Counted from the stretch's first letter, positions 34,309 to 46,902 are shown. The stretch is 64,000 bases of DNA from Solidesulfovibrio sp. (GCF_038562415.1 NZ_JBCFBA010000018.1:51663-115662); one strand, 5' to 3'. Program-made: numbers and translations. Notes: generated by a model from the sequence alone, not told the origin.

Positions 34309-35610
34309 ATGCCCACTCCCCCGTGGCATGCCCAGACGCTGGCCCTGCACGCCGGCCATGCGCCGGATGCCGACACCCTGTCCCGGGCCGTGCCCATCCA
34401 TCAGACCACGAGCTTTCTGTTCCGCGATCCGGAACACGCCGCCAACCTGTTCGCCCTCAAGGAGCCCGGCTACATCTACACGCGCCTGGGCAACCCGACC
34501 ACGGACGTGCTGGAGAAACGGCTGGCCGCCCTGCACGGGGCCTCGGCCTGCGTGGCCACGGCCTCGGGCATGGCCGCCATCTTCTACGCCGTGGCCGCCA
34601 TCACCAAGGCCGGCCAGAACATCGTTACGGGCAGCAACCTCTACGGCGGCACCCACACGCTTTTCGCCCACACCCTGGCCCGCTTCGGCATCGAGGTCCG
34701 GTTCGTGGACTCGTCCGACCCGGCCAATTTCGCCCGGGCCATCGACGCCGACACCCGGCTCGTTTACACCGAATCCATCGGCAACCCGCGCTGCAACGTG
34801 GATGACCTGCCGGCCATCGCCAAGGTCGCCCACGAGGCCGGCCTGCCGTTTATCCTGGACAACACCGTGGCCGCGCCGCCGATATTGAACCCCTTCGACG
34901 TGGGCGCGGACATCGCCGTGTATTCGCTGACCAAGATCATCGGCGGCCACGGCACCTGCATCGGCGGGGCCATCGTCGAGGCCGGCGGCTTCGACTGGTC
35001 GGCCGGCGGCAGGTTCCCGGAGATCACCGCCCCGGACCCGACCTACCACGGGGCCAATTTCTGGGAGATGCTGTGCACGCTGGAAGGCACGCCCTGCTCG
35101 GCTTTTTGCACGAAGATCCGCACCGGGCTCATGCGCGACATCGGGGCCACGCCCGCGCCCTTAAACAGCTTCCTGGTCATCCAGGGCCTGGAGACGCTGC
35201 CGCTTCGGGCCAAGGCCCACTGCGCCAACGCCCAGCGGGTGGCGCAGTATCTGGAGGCCCATCCGAAGGTGGCCTGGGTCAATTACGCCGGGCTGCCCAG
35301 CCACAAGGACCATGCCCGGGCCAAGGCGCTTTTCCCCATCGGCCCCGGGGCGGTCTTCGGCTTCGGGCTGACGGGGGGCATCGAGGCCGGCAAGGCCTTC
35401 ATCAAGTCGGTCAGGCTGTGTTCGCACCTGGCCAACATCCTGGACGCCAAGACGCTGGTGATCCATCCGGCCTCGACCACGCATTCGCAGCTCACGCCCG
35501 AGGAACTGGCGCAGGCCGGCGTGCCGGCCGACATGGTGCGCATTTCGGTGGGCATCGAGGACGTGGAGGACATCCTCGCGGATTTGGAGCAGGCGCTGGA
35601 GAAGGCGTAG
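34309..35610 (+). CDS. metY: O-acetylhomoserine sulfhydrylase / aminocarboxypropyltransferase
   Basis: 433 residues of the Cys/Met-metabolism PLP enzyme family. It has YTRLGNPTTDVLEKRLAALH, ATASGMAAIFYA and GSNLYGGTHTLF. It has also LVYTESIGNPRCNVDDLPAI and the PLP lysine in VYSLTKIIGGHGTCIGG. Length over 420 residues and the extra insertion distinguish MetY from MetB/MetC. It condenses O-acetylhomoserine with sulfide to homocysteine in the cytoplasm, which suits a sulfide-producing cell. I looked for an upstream SAM riboswitch and did not see one. Confidence 0.93.
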   Translation: MPTPPWHAQTLALHAGHAPDADTLSRAVPIHQTTSFLFRDPEHAANLFALKEPGYIYTRLGNPTTDVLEKRLAALHGASACVATASGMAAIFYAVAAITKAGQNIVTGSNLYGGTHTLFAHTLARFGIEVRFVDSSDPANFARAIDADTRLVYTESIGNPRCNVDDLPAIAKVAHEAGLPFILDNTVAAPPILNPFDVGADIAVYSLTKIIGGHGTCIGGAIVEAGGFDWSAGGRFPEITAPDPTYHGANFWEMLCTLEGTPCSAFCTKIRTGLMRDIGATPAPLNSFLVIQGLETLPLRAKAHCANAQRVAQYLEAHPKVAWVNYAGLPSHKDHARAKALFPIGPGAVFGFGLTGGIEAGKAFIKSVRLCSHLANILDAKTLVIHPASTTHSQLTPEELAQAGVPADMVRISVGIEDVEDILADLEQALEKA

Positions 35611-35616
35611 GGCCGC

Positions 35617-35661
35617 GAAAAAAGCAACGGGGGAGCGGCTGGATGCGCGCCGCTCCCCCGT
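35617..35661 (-). terminator. Terminator of the toxin-antitoxin operon
   Basis: ACGGGGGAGCGGC pairs with GCCGCTCCCCCGT; on the minus strand this is followed by TGCTTTTTT. It also closes the convergent metY transcript on the other side. Confidence 0.85.
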
Positions 35662-35682
35662 CCGACCGGGCGCGTCAGCGCG

Positions 35683-36009
35683 TCAGGGTGCCTCTTCCAT
35701 CAGCCGGCGCAGGAGCAGGCGCTGCATGTCCCGCCGGCCATGGGCGACCACATGGACGTACACGACCGCATCGCGCAATTGGTAGATGAGCCGATAGGCG
35801 CCGACCCGGATTTCGAGGAATTCCCGAATGCCCAAGGCGAGCAGTTCCGGCGGGGCATGCCCCCTGGCGGGCTGGCTGGCCAGGGAGGCGAGCCTGGCTT
35901 CGATGGCGCCAAGCACCTGTTCCGCCGCTTCCGGGCCGTCGCGCCAAAGAAGATAGGCGTCGATCTCCTCCAGGTCCCGAACGGCTGCCGCAGTGAGAAA
36001 GACGTCCAC
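35683..36009 (-). CDS. ParE/RelE-superfamily toxin
   Basis: This 108-residue protein has LTAAAVRDLEEIDAYL, IREFLEIRVGAYRLIYQL and VVYVHVVAHGRRD, the beta-sheet core and conserved Arg/Tyr of the ParE/RelE fold. The ending -HGRRDMQRLLLRRL is ParE-like. It starts at GTG 36009, 8 bp after the antitoxin stop, so the pair is a type II toxin-antitoxin operon (antitoxin first). The target, gyrase versus ribosome-bound mRNA, cannot be told from sequence alone. Confidence 0.88.
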   Translation of the reverse strand: MDVFLTAAAVRDLEEIDAYLLWRDGPEAAEQVLGAIEARLASLASQPARGHAPPELLALGIREFLEIRVGAYRLIYQLRDAVVYVHVVAHGRRDMQRLLLRRLMEEAP

Positions 36010-36017
36010 GGTCGCCG

Positions 36018-36290
36018 TCAGCCCGCTCGCCTACTGCGGATGGCCGCCATGGCCTCGCCGGCCGCAACCACCTTGCCTTGCTCGACCTGCCGTTGCCCCA
36101 AGGCCAGGATTTTCAGCAACGCCAGGGCCTCTTGCGTCCGCTCGTAGGAGCCGACGTCCTGCAAGACGGCTTTGGCCTCGCCGTTTTGGGTGATGACGAG
36201 CGGCTCGGCGCCCTCGCCGAGCTCGCGCACGATTTCGGCGGCGTGGGCTTTCAAATAGCTGATGGGTTTGACGCGCTGGGACAGCTTCAT
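36018..36290 (-). CDS. Phd/YefM-type antitoxin
   Basis: This 90-residue protein starts KLSQRVKPISYLKAHAAEIV and has LVITQNGEAKAVLQDVGSYE, the signature of the Phd/YefM DNA-binding domain. A C-terminal toxin-neutralising helix follows. AGGAGAAGG precedes the ATG. It is expected to repress its own operon by binding operator DNA upstream (family knowledge). Confidence 0.9.
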   Translation of the reverse strand: MKLSQRVKPISYLKAHAAEIVRELGEGAEPLVITQNGEAKAVLQDVGSYERTQEALALLKILALGQRQVEQGKVVAAGEAMAAIRSRRAG

Positions 36291-36426
36291 GGCCTTCTCC
36301 TGCTGCAATCGAACCAGATATAGTCCGTAAAAAGACCGCAGGCAACGGCTTCCCGGACAGCCCTTTCGAAGGCGAAGGGTGGGAACGCCGTCGGGGCGCG
36401 CAATGGGAGCCCGGCCGGGACCCGCC

Positions 36427-37221
36427 CTACGGCCCGTCCTGGGAGCGCTCGGAGGGGCGCATGTCGGGGCTGGTGTAGAAGAACTCGATGCGGCGGTTGC
36501 GGGACTTGTTCTCGGCCGAGGTCGGCGGCACCAGCGGCTGGCTGTCGGCCAGGCCCACGGCCCGAAGGCGCGTGGTCGCAATCCCCGCCTTCTCGGCCAG
36601 GTACCGCGTGGCCGCCGCCGCCCGGGCGGCGGAGAGCTCCCACTTGGACGGATACGGCCCGCCCTTCTCGTCGTCGTCGGCATGGCCGCGCACGGTCAGG
36701 TTGATCTTGAAGTCGCGCAGGATCTTGGCCACGCCGTCGAGCATCTTGAGGGCCGTGGGCGTCAGCTCGGCCGAACCCGGCTTGAACATCACCGAATTGT
36801 TGACCTGCATCATCACGCCCGAGGAGTCGTTGCTCACCCCGGAATTGCTTTTCACCGTCTGATCCGAGGTGATGAGCTCCTTGATAAGCAACGCGATCTC
36901 GTACTTGAGCTTGTTTTCCTGGGACAGCTTGAACTCCGGGCTGCCCTTGATGGCGTCGGGGCTGATGAAGGTCGGCACCTTCTCCAGATTCTGCACCTTC
37001 TCCTTGGACGGCACGTTCTTGTCCTGGAACACCAGGGAGAGTTCCTGCTTGCGCTGGGGCTTGAGCGACACCACCAGCCACAGGAGCAGGAAAAAGGCCA
37101 TGAGCGCCGTGACGAAGTCGGCATAGGCCACCTTCCACGAACCGCCGTGATGGCCGCCATGCCCCTCGTCGGACTCGCGGTAGATGACAACGGTCTTGCC
37201 GTGGTCGCTATTTTTTGCCAC
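36427..37221 (-). CDS. motB: Flagellar motor stator protein MotB
   Basis: This 264-residue protein has an N-terminal membrane helix with the proton-channel Asp in YADFVTALMAFFLLLWL, a plug/linker region, and an OmpA-like peptidoglycan-binding domain (about 140-250, GHADDDEKGG ... NRRIEFFY). The start is GTG 37221, overlapping the motA stop by 14 bp, which is typical of motAB. A His-rich patch, GHGGHHGG, lies before the helix. It anchors the stator to the wall. Confidence 0.93.
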   Translation of the reverse strand: MAKNSDHGKTVVIYRESDEGHGGHHGGSWKVAYADFVTALMAFFLLLWLVVSLKPQRKQELSLVFQDKNVPSKEKVQNLEKVPTFISPDAIKGSPEFKLSQENKLKYEIALLIKELITSDQTVKSNSGVSNDSSGVMMQVNNSVMFKPGSAELTPTALKMLDGVAKILRDFKINLTVRGHADDDEKGGPYPSKWELSAARAAAATRYLAEKAGIATTRLRAVGLADSQPLVPPTSAENKSRNRRIEFFYTSPDMRPSERSQDGP

Positions 37222-38062
37222 GCAGCGCCCCTTCCATGTCCTCCATGGTCGGCCGCACGTCGTCGGGAATGGCCCGGCGGCCCATCTCCACGGACAGCAT
37301 CGGGGAAAACCCGGAGTTGAAGGCGGCCAGCACCTCCTTGGCCACATGCAGCATCTGCTGCTTGGCCTTGGCCTGATACTCCAGGTTGGTGGCCATGGGG
37401 CCGATGAAGCCGTAACACAGCAGGATGCCCAGGAACGTGCCGACCAGGGCCGCGCCGATGCTGTGGCCCAAAACCTCGGGCGGCTCGTTGATCTTGCCCA
37501 TGGTCAAAACGATGCCGAGCACGGCGGCCACGATGCCGAGCCCGGGCAGGGAGTCGGCCACCTTGGTCACGGCCGTGGGCGCGATCATGGCGTGGTGGTG
37601 CATGGTGGCGATGTCCGTGCGCATGAGGTCGTCGTAGCGGTGGGCGTCGATGCCTTCGGACAAAAGCGCCTTGATGTTGTCGCAGATGAAATAGGCCAGC
37701 TGCTTGTTCTTGGCGATGTTGGGATAGCGGTTGAGGGTCGAGGACTGCTCGGGTTTGGACACGTGGGGTTCAAGGGCCACGATGCCGTCGCGCCGGGCGA
37801 TGTTCATGAGCTCGAACAAAAGCGTCAGCAGGTCCTGGTAGTCCGCGGCCGTGGCTTCCTTGGCCGTGAACACGTGCATCATGTGCTTGATCGTGCCGAC
37901 GACCACGGACTTGGGCGCGGAGATGAGAAACGACCCCAGGGCCGCCCCGCCGATGATGAGCAGTTCGATGGGCTGTATGAGCACGCCCAGGTGGCCGCCT
38001 TCCAGCAGAAAGCCGCCGACGACGCAGCCCAGAACCACCACGATGCCGATGATGACGAACAT
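37208..38062 (-). CDS. motA: Flagellar motor stator protein MotA
   Basis: This 284-residue protein has four membrane helices: FVIIGIVVVLGCVVGGFLL and IQPIELLIIGGAALGSFLI at the N-terminus, and two C-terminal helices (VADSLPGLGIVAAVLGIVLT and HSIGAALVGTFLGILLCYGF). The cytoplasmic loop between helices 2 and 3 carries the Arg/Glu residues that contact FliG. With MotB it forms the proton-driven stator. No other flagellar gene is in the window; secA lies upstream on the same strand. Confidence 0.95.
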   Translation of the reverse strand: MFVIIGIVVVLGCVVGGFLLEGGHLGVLIQPIELLIIGGAALGSFLISAPKSVVVGTIKHMMHVFTAKEATAADYQDLLTLLFELMNIARRDGIVALEPHVSKPEQSSTLNRYPNIAKNKQLAYFICDNIKALLSEGIDAHRYDDLMRTDIATMHHHAMIAPTAVTKVADSLPGLGIVAAVLGIVLTMGKINEPPEVLGHSIGAALVGTFLGILLCYGFIGPMATNLEYQAKAKQQMLHVAKEVLAAFNSGFSPMLSVEMGRRAIPDDVRPTMEDMEGALRGKK

Positions 38063-38173
38063 GATCCACCATGCGGGCGCGCGTGCTGGCCGCCCCGGAT
38101 GACCGGAAGGAGGCTTGCCGCCCCCTTCCGGGCTATGTCAACCACGCGCGCCGACGGCGCCAGGCATTACCTG

Positions 38174-38200
38174 TAAAAAAAACCGGGCCGCCGGGCAAGG
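38174..38200 (-). terminator. Weak terminator-like site after secA
   Basis: On the minus strand a short CCGG/CCGG stem is followed by eight consecutive T, 15-40 bp after the secA stop. The stem is only 4 bp, so the call is tentative. Confidence 0.4.
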
Positions 38201-38215
38201 GGCAGGCGCGGTCGC

Positions 38216-40729
<2,514 letters not shown>

Positions 40730-40863
40730 GAGTGGACTCCTTTCTATGCGGGAGGGCGCGGTCAAGCGGTTTCGGCCCGCGGCCTCGCGGGCGGTCGCCC
40801 TCCATGGGATGCGTGGAAATCGGCGGCGCGGCGGGCTTTCCCGCCGTGGCCGGGGGCAATGGC

Positions 40864-42051
40864 CTAGCCCAGCAGTTCCAGCCAGTGGCCCACGGTGATG
40901 TCCCCGGGCGCGGCGGCGCGCAACTGGGTGACGCAGCCGGCGCAGCCCGTAACGATCTGTTCGCCCGGGCGCGGGGCGTAGACGGCCAGGGCATGGGCCG
41001 CCACCTTTTCGGACAACTCCGGCGACGTGAGCTTGGTGAGGCCCCCGAAGCCGCAGCACGGCGTTTCGTCTTCCCGGAAAACCAGCCGGTCGCCCATGAC
41101 GCGGCGCAAAAAGGCCAGGTCCTGGTTGCCGCCGGCGCCGTGGCAGGGCCGGTGGTAGCGCACGGACGGCGGCGCGGCCGGGTGCGTGCGAAATGTCGTT
41201 TCCCCCATGAGCTCGGCCAGGGAGACGAGGTTTTCCCGCCAAAGCGGCAGCTCGTCCATGGTCAGGCCCAGGTCCTTGCGGGCGTAGGCCCGCAGCCCGC
41301 AGCGGCAGGTGGCGCAGAAAACGACCATGAGCGGCCGGCCGGCTTTGCGCCAGGCCTCGATATTGCGCTGCTGCATGGCGGCCTGGGCATCCGGCGCGCC
41401 GGCATGGCCCAGGGTGCAGCCGCAGCAGGTAAATCCCGGATCGGGCCCCACCTCCAGGCCCAGGCCGGCCAGGAGGCGCTTGGCGGCCTCCTTCCAGCGC
41501 GGGTTGGCGTGCTCGGCCACGCAGCCCGCGAAGACCACGGCCTTTTTGCCGGCATGGCGCCGGTCGAAGGTGTCCGGCGTCAGCCACGGCTCGGGCGCCC
41601 GGCCCGCGCCCATGGCCTCGATGGCGGCCTTGGCCCGGGAAACGGCCTCGATGGGGATGCCGCCGGGCAGCAGTTTCGTGAGCGTCTGGGCCAGCGGCCA
41701 CATGAGCCCGGCCCGCTCCACCCACAGCTTCCAGAGGAAGCCGGCGAACCCCGGATGGGCGGCCCGCAGCTCGGCCACCAGGTCCGGCCCGCACAGCCCC
41801 AGCGGACAGGCGTTTTCGCACTTGCCGCAGGACAGGCAGACCGTGGCCAGGATGTCGACGGCTTTGGGGGACAGGTCGGCCCGGCCCTCGGCCACGGCCC
41901 GGGCCAGGAAGAATTTGGCGCGCGGCGAAAGCTCCTCGCGGCCGGTGGCGGTGAAAAGCGGGCAGGCCGGCAGGCAGCGGCCGCACAGGATGCACTCGGG
42001 CCGACGGCCCTGGCCGTGCAGGCAATGGACGGGGGCAAGTTCCGTGGCCAC
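40864..42051 (-). CDS. Glycolate/D-lactate dehydrogenase iron-sulfur subunit (GlcF-like)
   Basis: 395 residues. Two N-terminal 4Fe-4S motifs ([12 protein letters not shown] and [18 protein letters not shown]) are followed by two CCG domains ([26 protein letters not shown]; then [25 protein letters not shown]). It passes electrons from the FAD subunit encoded immediately upstream to the quinone/heterodisulfide-type chain. The GTG at 42051 is 2 bp after that gene's stop, so translation is coupled. Glycolate versus D-lactate is not decidable by eye. Confidence 0.88.
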   Translation of the reverse strand: MATELAPVHCLHGQGRRPECILCGRCLPACPLFTATGREELSPRAKFFLARAVAEGRADLSPKAVDILATVCLSCGKCENACPLGLCGPDLVAELRAAHPGFAGFLWKLWVERAGLMWPLAQTLTKLLPGGIPIEAVSRAKAAIEAMGAGRAPEPWLTPDTFDRRHAGKKAVVFAGCVAEHANPRWKEAAKRLLAGLGLEVGPDPGFTCCGCTLGHAGAPDAQAAMQQRNIEAWRKAGRPLMVVFCATCRCGLRAYARKDLGLTMDELPLWRENLVSLAELMGETTFRTHPAAPPSVRYHRPCHGAGGNQDLAFLRRVMGDRLVFREDETPCCGFGGLTKLTSPELSEKVAAHALAVYAPRPGEQIVTGCAGCVTQLRAAAPGDITVGHWLELLG

Positions 42052-42053
42052 GT

Positions 42054-43442
42054 CTAGTACGCCTTTTGCGGGTTCATGATGCCCTCGGGGTCGAAGGCGG
42101 CCTTAACGCGGCGCATGAGCGCGCGCTCCTCGGGCGACAGCTGGCGGTCGAGGAAGGGCAGCTTGGAAAGCCCCACGCCGTGTTCGCCGGAAAGCGTGCC
42201 GCGAAGGCGCAGGCACATCTCGAGGATGCGCTCCCGGGCGGCCTGGGCGCGGCTGCGCTCGTCGGGGTCGGCCGCGTCGTGCATGATGTTGACGTGGAGG
42301 TTGCCGTCGCCGATGTGGCCGAAAAGCAGGATGCGCACGCGCTCGTCCTCGCCGATGGCCGCGATGTCGGCGGCGGCCTGGCGCAAGGCCCCGCGCGGCA
42401 CGGTCACGTCGTCGCTGATCTTGTCCGGCGCGGCCTTGAACGAGGCCGGGTTGAGCAGGCGCCGCAGCTCCCACAAGGCCTCCTCGGCCTCGGGTTCGAC
42501 GGCGCGCTGGCTCCAGACCGGGCCGGCCTTGGCCGTGGCGGCCTCCAACAGGGCGCTGTCGGCGGCCACGGCCGCGGCCGAGCCGTCCAGGCGCACGAAC
42601 AGGGCCGCGCCGGCCTGGCGCGGCCAGGGCACGGCGCTTATGGCGGCCACGGCGTCCATGGCCCCCTTGGCGAGCAGCTCCATGGCCACGGGCAGGAGGC
42701 CGGCCCGGAAGACATCCCCGGCGGCGGCCAGGGCGGCGTCGACGCTCGGATAGGCCAGGGCCAGGGTGGCCGTGGCCGCCGGCTTGGGCAAGAGCTTGAG
42801 GGTCAGCTGGGTGAAGAGCCCGAGCGTGCCCTCGGAGCCGACGAAAAGGCGGGTGAGGTCGAGGCCGACCACGTTTTTATGGGTGCGCCCGCCGGCCCGG
42901 ATGACGCCGCCGCCGGGCAGCACGGCCTCGATGCCGAGGATGTGGTCGCGGGTGACGCCGTACTTGACGGCCCGCATGCCGCCGGCGCAGGTGGCGGCAT
43001 TGCCGCCCACGGTGGAAAATTTCACGCTGGCCGGGTCCGGGGCGTAGAAAAGCCCCTGTTTGGCCAGGGCGGCCTGCAGGTCGCCGGTGACCACTCCCGG
43101 TTCGACCACGGCCACGAAGTCGTCGGGGTCGATTTCGAGGATGCGGTTCAGGCGGGCCGTGGAAACCACGATGCCGCCGGCCACGGGCACGCAGTCGCCC
43201 ACGGTGTTGGTGGCCCGGCCGCGCGGCAGGACGGGCAGGCGCCGGGCCTGGGCGAAGGCCAGCAGTTCCCGGACCTGCTCAAGGCTCTCCGGGCGCACCA
43301 CGGCGCCGGCCGGAGCGAAGCGGCGCGAGGCGTCGGTGCCGTAGACGAAGGTTTCCTCGGGGGAAAACGCGGCGGCGGCGCCGGGGAACAGGCCTTCCAG
43401 GAAGCGGCGGTCGGCGGCGGTGAGCGGGGATGGCGCGGTCAT
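42054..43442 (-). CDS. FAD-linked glycolate/D-lactate oxidase subunit (GlcD-like)
   Basis: This 462-residue protein of the FAD_binding_4 + FAD-oxidase C-terminal family has [20 protein letters not shown], the FAD loop [30 protein letters not shown] (FAD-binding Gly-rich stretch) and the C-terminal [14 protein letters not shown] with [10 protein letters not shown]. These match GlcD and D-lactate dehydrogenases, central to lactate use by Desulfovibrio. It lies 5 bp after the periplasmic-protein gene and 2 bp before the iron-sulfur subunit, forming one operon. Confidence 0.9.
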   Translation of the reverse strand: MTAPSPLTAADRRFLEGLFPGAAAAFSPEETFVYGTDASRRFAPAGAVVRPESLEQVRELLAFAQARRLPVLPRGRATNTVGDCVPVAGGIVVSTARLNRILEIDPDDFVAVVEPGVVTGDLQAALAKQGLFYAPDPASVKFSTVGGNAATCAGGMRAVKYGVTRDHILGIEAVLPGGGVIRAGGRTHKNVVGLDLTRLFVGSEGTLGLFTQLTLKLLPKPAATATLALAYPSVDAALAAAGDVFRAGLLPVAMELLAKGAMDAVAAISAVPWPRQAGAALFVRLDGSAAAVAADSALLEAATAKAGPVWSQRAVEPEAEEALWELRRLLNPASFKAAPDKISDDVTVPRGALRQAAADIAAIGEDERVRILLFGHIGDGNLHVNIMHDAADPDERSRAQAARERILEMCLRLRGTLSGEHGVGLSKLPFLDRQLSPEERALMRRVKAAFDPEGIMNPQKAY

Positions 43443-43447
43443 GGGCG

Positions 43448-43960
43448 TCAGTCGGCCTCGGCGGTCCAGGTCATGGAATCGACCTGTCCCTTGGCGTCGA
43501 AGGTGAAGGAGAGTTCGTTGTAGCCGCTGGCGTCGGAGTAGCGCCAGGCGTCGTCCTCGACCTCCTCGGGCTGGCCGAGGATGGCGGCCAGGCGCTCCCG
43601 GGGCAGGCCCAGGCAGACCTTGCGGGCGAAGCAGGTGGCGCCGGCGGTGACGCGGATCTGGTGGAAGAACTGCCGGGCGCCGCCGTCCATGCTGTAAAGC
43701 GACACGGTCAGGCCGTCGTAGGTCAGGGTGACGATCTCGTAGGGCGCGTCGTCGTGGGGACTGGAAAAGGGCATGGCCTGGCGCTCGCGGGGGGCGCCGA
43801 GGACGCGGGTGACATCGGCCTCGGTGGGGCCGAACAGGGCCGCCGTCTCGTCGAGGAAGGCGTCCACGCGCTCGTCGGCCTCGGAGGCCCGGACGGCGCC
43901 GGGCGCCGCGGCCAAAACCACGCCGAGCAACAGCGCCAACATCCATCGCAGTGCAGCCAT
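43448..43960 (-). CDS. Periplasmic protein of unknown function, SmpA/BamE-like pattern
   Basis: This 170-residue protein has a signal peptide (about 1-25, MLALLLGVVLAAAPGAVRA). The mature part has PTEADVTRVLGAPRERQAMP and CLGLPRERLAAILGQPEEVE, two copies of the 'threshold' helix motif seen in SmpA/OmlA-type beta folds (each followed by a Tyr/Asp-rich strand). Two Cys may pair. It sits between smpB and the glycolate oxidase genes, as in related Desulfovibrio, so its position is conserved by recollection. Function unknown. GAGGAGT precedes the ATG. Confidence 0.7.
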   Translation of the reverse strand: MAALRWMLALLLGVVLAAAPGAVRASEADERVDAFLDETAALFGPTEADVTRVLGAPRERQAMPFSSPHDDAPYEIVTLTYDGLTVSLYSMDGGARQFFHQIRVTAGATCFARKVCLGLPRERLAAILGQPEEVEDDAWRYSDASGYNELSFTFDAKGQVDSMTWTAEAD

Positions 43961-44018
43961 CAAACGACTCCTCGTCCCGCGGCCAAACCGGGAACCTCGC
44001 GCGCCGATCCGGGACCGG

Positions 44019-44483
44019 TCAATGCCTGGCCAGTTCCCGGGCCGCGTCGCGGGCGAGGTCCCGGTCCTTGAGGTCGTCGCGGCGGTCGAAGACCTTCTTG
44101 CCCCGGGCCAGGGCGATCTCCACCTTGGCCCGGCCGTTCTTGAAATACACCCGCACCGGCACCACGGTCAGCCCCTTCTGCTCCACCTTGGACCGCAGCA
44201 GCCGGATCTCGGCGGCGTGCAGCAGCAGTTTTCGCGGCCGCTCGGGCTCGTGGCCGGCGTAGCCGGCGTTTTCATAGGGCGCGATGTGCACGCCCGTCAA
44301 AAAGGCCTCGTCGCCCGTGATGCGCACGTAGCCGTCCTTGAAACTGATGCGCCCGGCCCGAAGCGACTTGACCTCGGACCCCATAAGCACCATCCCGGCC
44401 TCGTAGATATCCAGGAATTCATAGAGGTGCCGGGCTTTTTTATTCTGCGCGACGAGCTTTTCGCCCGATTCCTTGGCTGCCAT
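44019..44483 (-). CDS. smpB: SsrA-binding protein SmpB
   Basis: This 154-residue protein has the SmpB core: [39 protein letters not shown] and [20 protein letters not shown]. The basic C-terminal tail [17 protein letters not shown] enters the ribosome mRNA channel with tmRNA to rescue stalled ribosomes. The tmRNA gene itself is not in this window. It lies about 58 bp upstream of the periplasmic-protein gene and 100 bp downstream of ptsI. Confidence 0.97.
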   Translation of the reverse strand: MAAKESGEKLVAQNKKARHLYEFLDIYEAGMVLMGSEVKSLRAGRISFKDGYVRITGDEAFLTGVHIAPYENAGYAGHEPERPRKLLLHAAEIRLLRSKVEQKGLTVVPVRVYFKNGRAKVEIALARGKKVFDRRDDLKDRDLARDAARELARH

Positions 44484-44583
44484 GTCGTCCTTTCACGCCA
44501 GGCCCGCATCGTGGCCCATCGGTTGCGTCCGCTGAAAACCGCCCCACTCCCGGCCGCCCGCATACGGGCACCGGCCCCGCCGG

Positions 44584-46365
44584 TCAATGGGTCGGGGTTT
44601 CCTCGCGGTCGAGCAGGGAGGAATAAAACATCAACTCGTCGGGGAACTGCCGGAAGATGGTCTCCTGGACCAGGGCGTTGGTCCGGCTGACCGACGGGCT
44701 TTCGAGGACCAATTTAAGCAGTTTTTTGCAATCGTCCATGGTGGCCTGGCGGATGATGCGCTTGATTCCCGGGATGGCCTGGGGGGTGAGGCTGATGCAG
44801 TCGATCTGCATGCCCATGAGGATGGGCACGCAGAAAGGGTCGGAAGCCATTTCGCCGCACAGGCTGACCTCGATGCCGGCCTGGTGGGCGGCGTCGACCA
44901 CGTGCTTGATGCTGCGCACCACCGCCGGGTGCAGGGGCTGGTACATGTGGGAAACATAGCGGTTGGTCCGGTCGATGCCCAGCGAATACTGGATGAGGTC
45001 GTTGGTGCCGATGCTGAAAAAATCCACTTCCCGGGCCAGCACCTCGGCGATCATCACGGCCGAGGGCAGTTCCATCATGATGCCGATGGGCATGTCGGCC
45101 TCGAAGCGCTGGCCTTCCTGGCGCAGCTCGGCCTTGGCCTCGGACAGCAGGGCCTTGGCCTGGCGGATCTCCCGCAGGCCCGAGATCATGGGGAACATGA
45201 CCGAGATGTTGCCGGCGACCGAGGCCCGCAGCATGGCCCGCATCTGGGTCTTGAAGATGTCGCGGTGGCGCATGCACAGCCGGATGGCCCGAAGCCCGAG
45301 CGCCGGGTTGCGCTCGTCGAGGGCGCCAAGCGTGGAGACGAACTTGTCCGCGCCGGCGTCCAGGGTGCGCAGCGTCACGCGCCTTGGCGACATGATGGAG
45401 GCCAAATCGAGGTATTCCTCGTAGAGCTCGTCCTCGGTGGGGAGCTTTTGCCGGTTCATGTAGGAATATTCGGTGCGGTAGAGCCCCACGCCCTCGCCGC
45501 CGTTGTTGACCACGGTGGGCACTTCCTCGAGCATCTCGATGTTGGCCTTGACCTTGACCCGGTAGCCGTCGATGGTTTCGCCGGGCAGGTGGCAGCCGCG
45601 CATGATGCCGGCCTGGTAGGCCTCGAACTGGTACTTGAGGTCGGACAGGCGTTCGAGCTCGTCGTCGGAAGGCGACAGCACCACCACGCCGCGCAGCCCA
45701 TCGACCACCACCAAATCGCCGTCGCGCACCGCCTCTTCCAGTTCCGTCAGCCCGACCACGGCCGGAATGCCCAGCGTGCGGGCCAGGATGCCGGTATGGG
45801 AGGTCTTGCCGCCCTGGACCGTGACCAGGGCCATGATCTTGTCGGTCTGCAAGGTGGCGGTGTCGGCCGGGGAGATGTCATGGGCCATGAGCACCACCCG
45901 GTTCTCGATGGCCCGGATCTCGCCGGACTGGCCGGCGAGCCTGGCCTGGACGCGGCCGGCCACGGTGCGCACGTCCTGGATGCGGTCGCGGAAATAGGGG
46001 TCGTCCAGGGCGGAAAAGGCCTTTTCCAGGTCATCCACGGCCTTGTCCAGGGCCCATTCGGCGTTGATGCGCAGGGACTGGATGTACTTGCGGGCCACCC
46101 CGGCCAGCTTGGGGTCTTTCAAAATCATCAGGTGCGAATCGAGGATCAGGGCATGTTCCTTGAGTTCCGCCGGAATGCGGTCGCGCACCTGCTCGATTTC
46201 CAGCCGGAATTGTTCGAGGGCCCGGTCGAGGCGCTCGATTTCGGCCGCGGTCAGGGACTCGGCCAGGGTTTGGCGCGGCAGGGGGCCGGCACCGGAGCGG
46301 TTGAGAAAAAAGGCCCGCCCGATGGAGATGCCGGCCGAGACCGGTATGCCTCTAAGGGTTTGCAT
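44584..46365 (-). CDS. ptsI: Phosphoenolpyruvate-protein phosphotransferase (enzyme I)
   Basis: 593 residues. The N-terminal HPr-binding/His domain has the phospho-His motif GGKTSHTGILARTLGIPAVV. The C-terminal PEP-binding barrel has LYRTEYSYM, DERNPALGLRAIRLC, then FFSIGTNDLIQYSLGIDRTN and LCGEMASDP. It transfers phosphate from PEP to HPr. The ATG at 46365 gives the usual MQTLRGIPVSAGISIGRAF start. It lies 154 bp after the HPr gene, in a partial PTS operon with IID only. Confidence 0.95.
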   Translation of the reverse strand: MQTLRGIPVSAGISIGRAFFLNRSGAGPLPRQTLAESLTAAEIERLDRALEQFRLEIEQVRDRIPAELKEHALILDSHLMILKDPKLAGVARKYIQSLRINAEWALDKAVDDLEKAFSALDDPYFRDRIQDVRTVAGRVQARLAGQSGEIRAIENRVVLMAHDISPADTATLQTDKIMALVTVQGGKTSHTGILARTLGIPAVVGLTELEEAVRDGDLVVVDGLRGVVVLSPSDDELERLSDLKYQFEAYQAGIMRGCHLPGETIDGYRVKVKANIEMLEEVPTVVNNGGEGVGLYRTEYSYMNRQKLPTEDELYEEYLDLASIMSPRRVTLRTLDAGADKFVSTLGALDERNPALGLRAIRLCMRHRDIFKTQMRAMLRASVAGNISVMFPMISGLREIRQAKALLSEAKAELRQEGQRFEADMPIGIMMELPSAVMIAEVLAREVDFFSIGTNDLIQYSLGIDRTNRYVSHMYQPLHPAVVRSIKHVVDAAHQAGIEVSLCGEMASDPFCVPILMGMQIDCISLTPQAIPGIKRIIRQATMDDCKKLLKLVLESPSVSRTNALVQETIFRQFPDELMFYSSLLDREETPTH

Positions 46366-46519
46366 GTCCGGATCGATCCTTGGCGCGCGCCTGTCGCGCG
46401 GCCGCGCCTGGTGGCGTCCTCGAAACGTTGCGGCCCGGCCGGGGACATTCCCCGGAAAAAGCGCGGCCCCGGCCGGGCCGCCGCCGGCGACGCGCGCCAA
46501 ACGTCGCCGCCATGGCCGG

Positions 46520-46843
46520 TCAGCGGAACCGGTTGCGGATCAGCGTTCCCAGATGCACCAGGGCGTCCCTGGCTTCCGGCCCCGTGGCCCGCAGCTCCAA
46601 TTCACTGCCCTGGCCGGCGGCCAGGGTCAGGATATCGAGGATGCTTTTGGCGTCCACGACCTCCCCGCCCAGGGCCAGGGAGATGTCGCAACCGAATTTC
46701 TGGGCTTCCTGGGCGAGTTTGGCCGCCGGCCGGGCGTGCAGGCCCTGGTCGTTTAAAACCCGTACCCGAAGCGCCAAACCGTCTTCGCTGACCGCCAGGC
46801 CCTCGGGGGCCGCCTCGTCCGCGTCGTTCGTCTCGTTGCTCAT
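46520..46843 (-). CDS. ptsH: Phosphocarrier protein HPr with N-terminal extension
   Basis: This 107-residue protein has the active-site GLHARPAAKLAQEAQKFGCD and the Ser-46 region DAKSILDILTLAAGQGSELE. It has about 20 extra acidic N-terminal residues compared with the usual 85-90. HPr passes phosphate from enzyme I to EII proteins; the conserved Ser suggests possible HPr kinase control. It lies 59 bp after the IID gene on the minus strand. Confidence 0.92.
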   Translation of the reverse strand: MSNETNDADEAAPEGLAVSEDGLALRVRVLNDQGLHARPAAKLAQEAQKFGCDISLALGGEVVDAKSILDILTLAAGQGSELELRATGPEARDALVHLGTLIRNRFR

Positions 46844-46902
46844 TGTCCACCGCGTCGGCGGAGGTTGGCCCGGCCGCTCGCCCGGGCGATTCGCCGGCCC
46901 GC

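Noticed and set aside
44587..46791. 734-codon plus-strand frame opposite ptsI
   Set aside because: Antisense shadow of a well-conserved enzyme I gene; composition is His/Gly/Val-rich without motifs.
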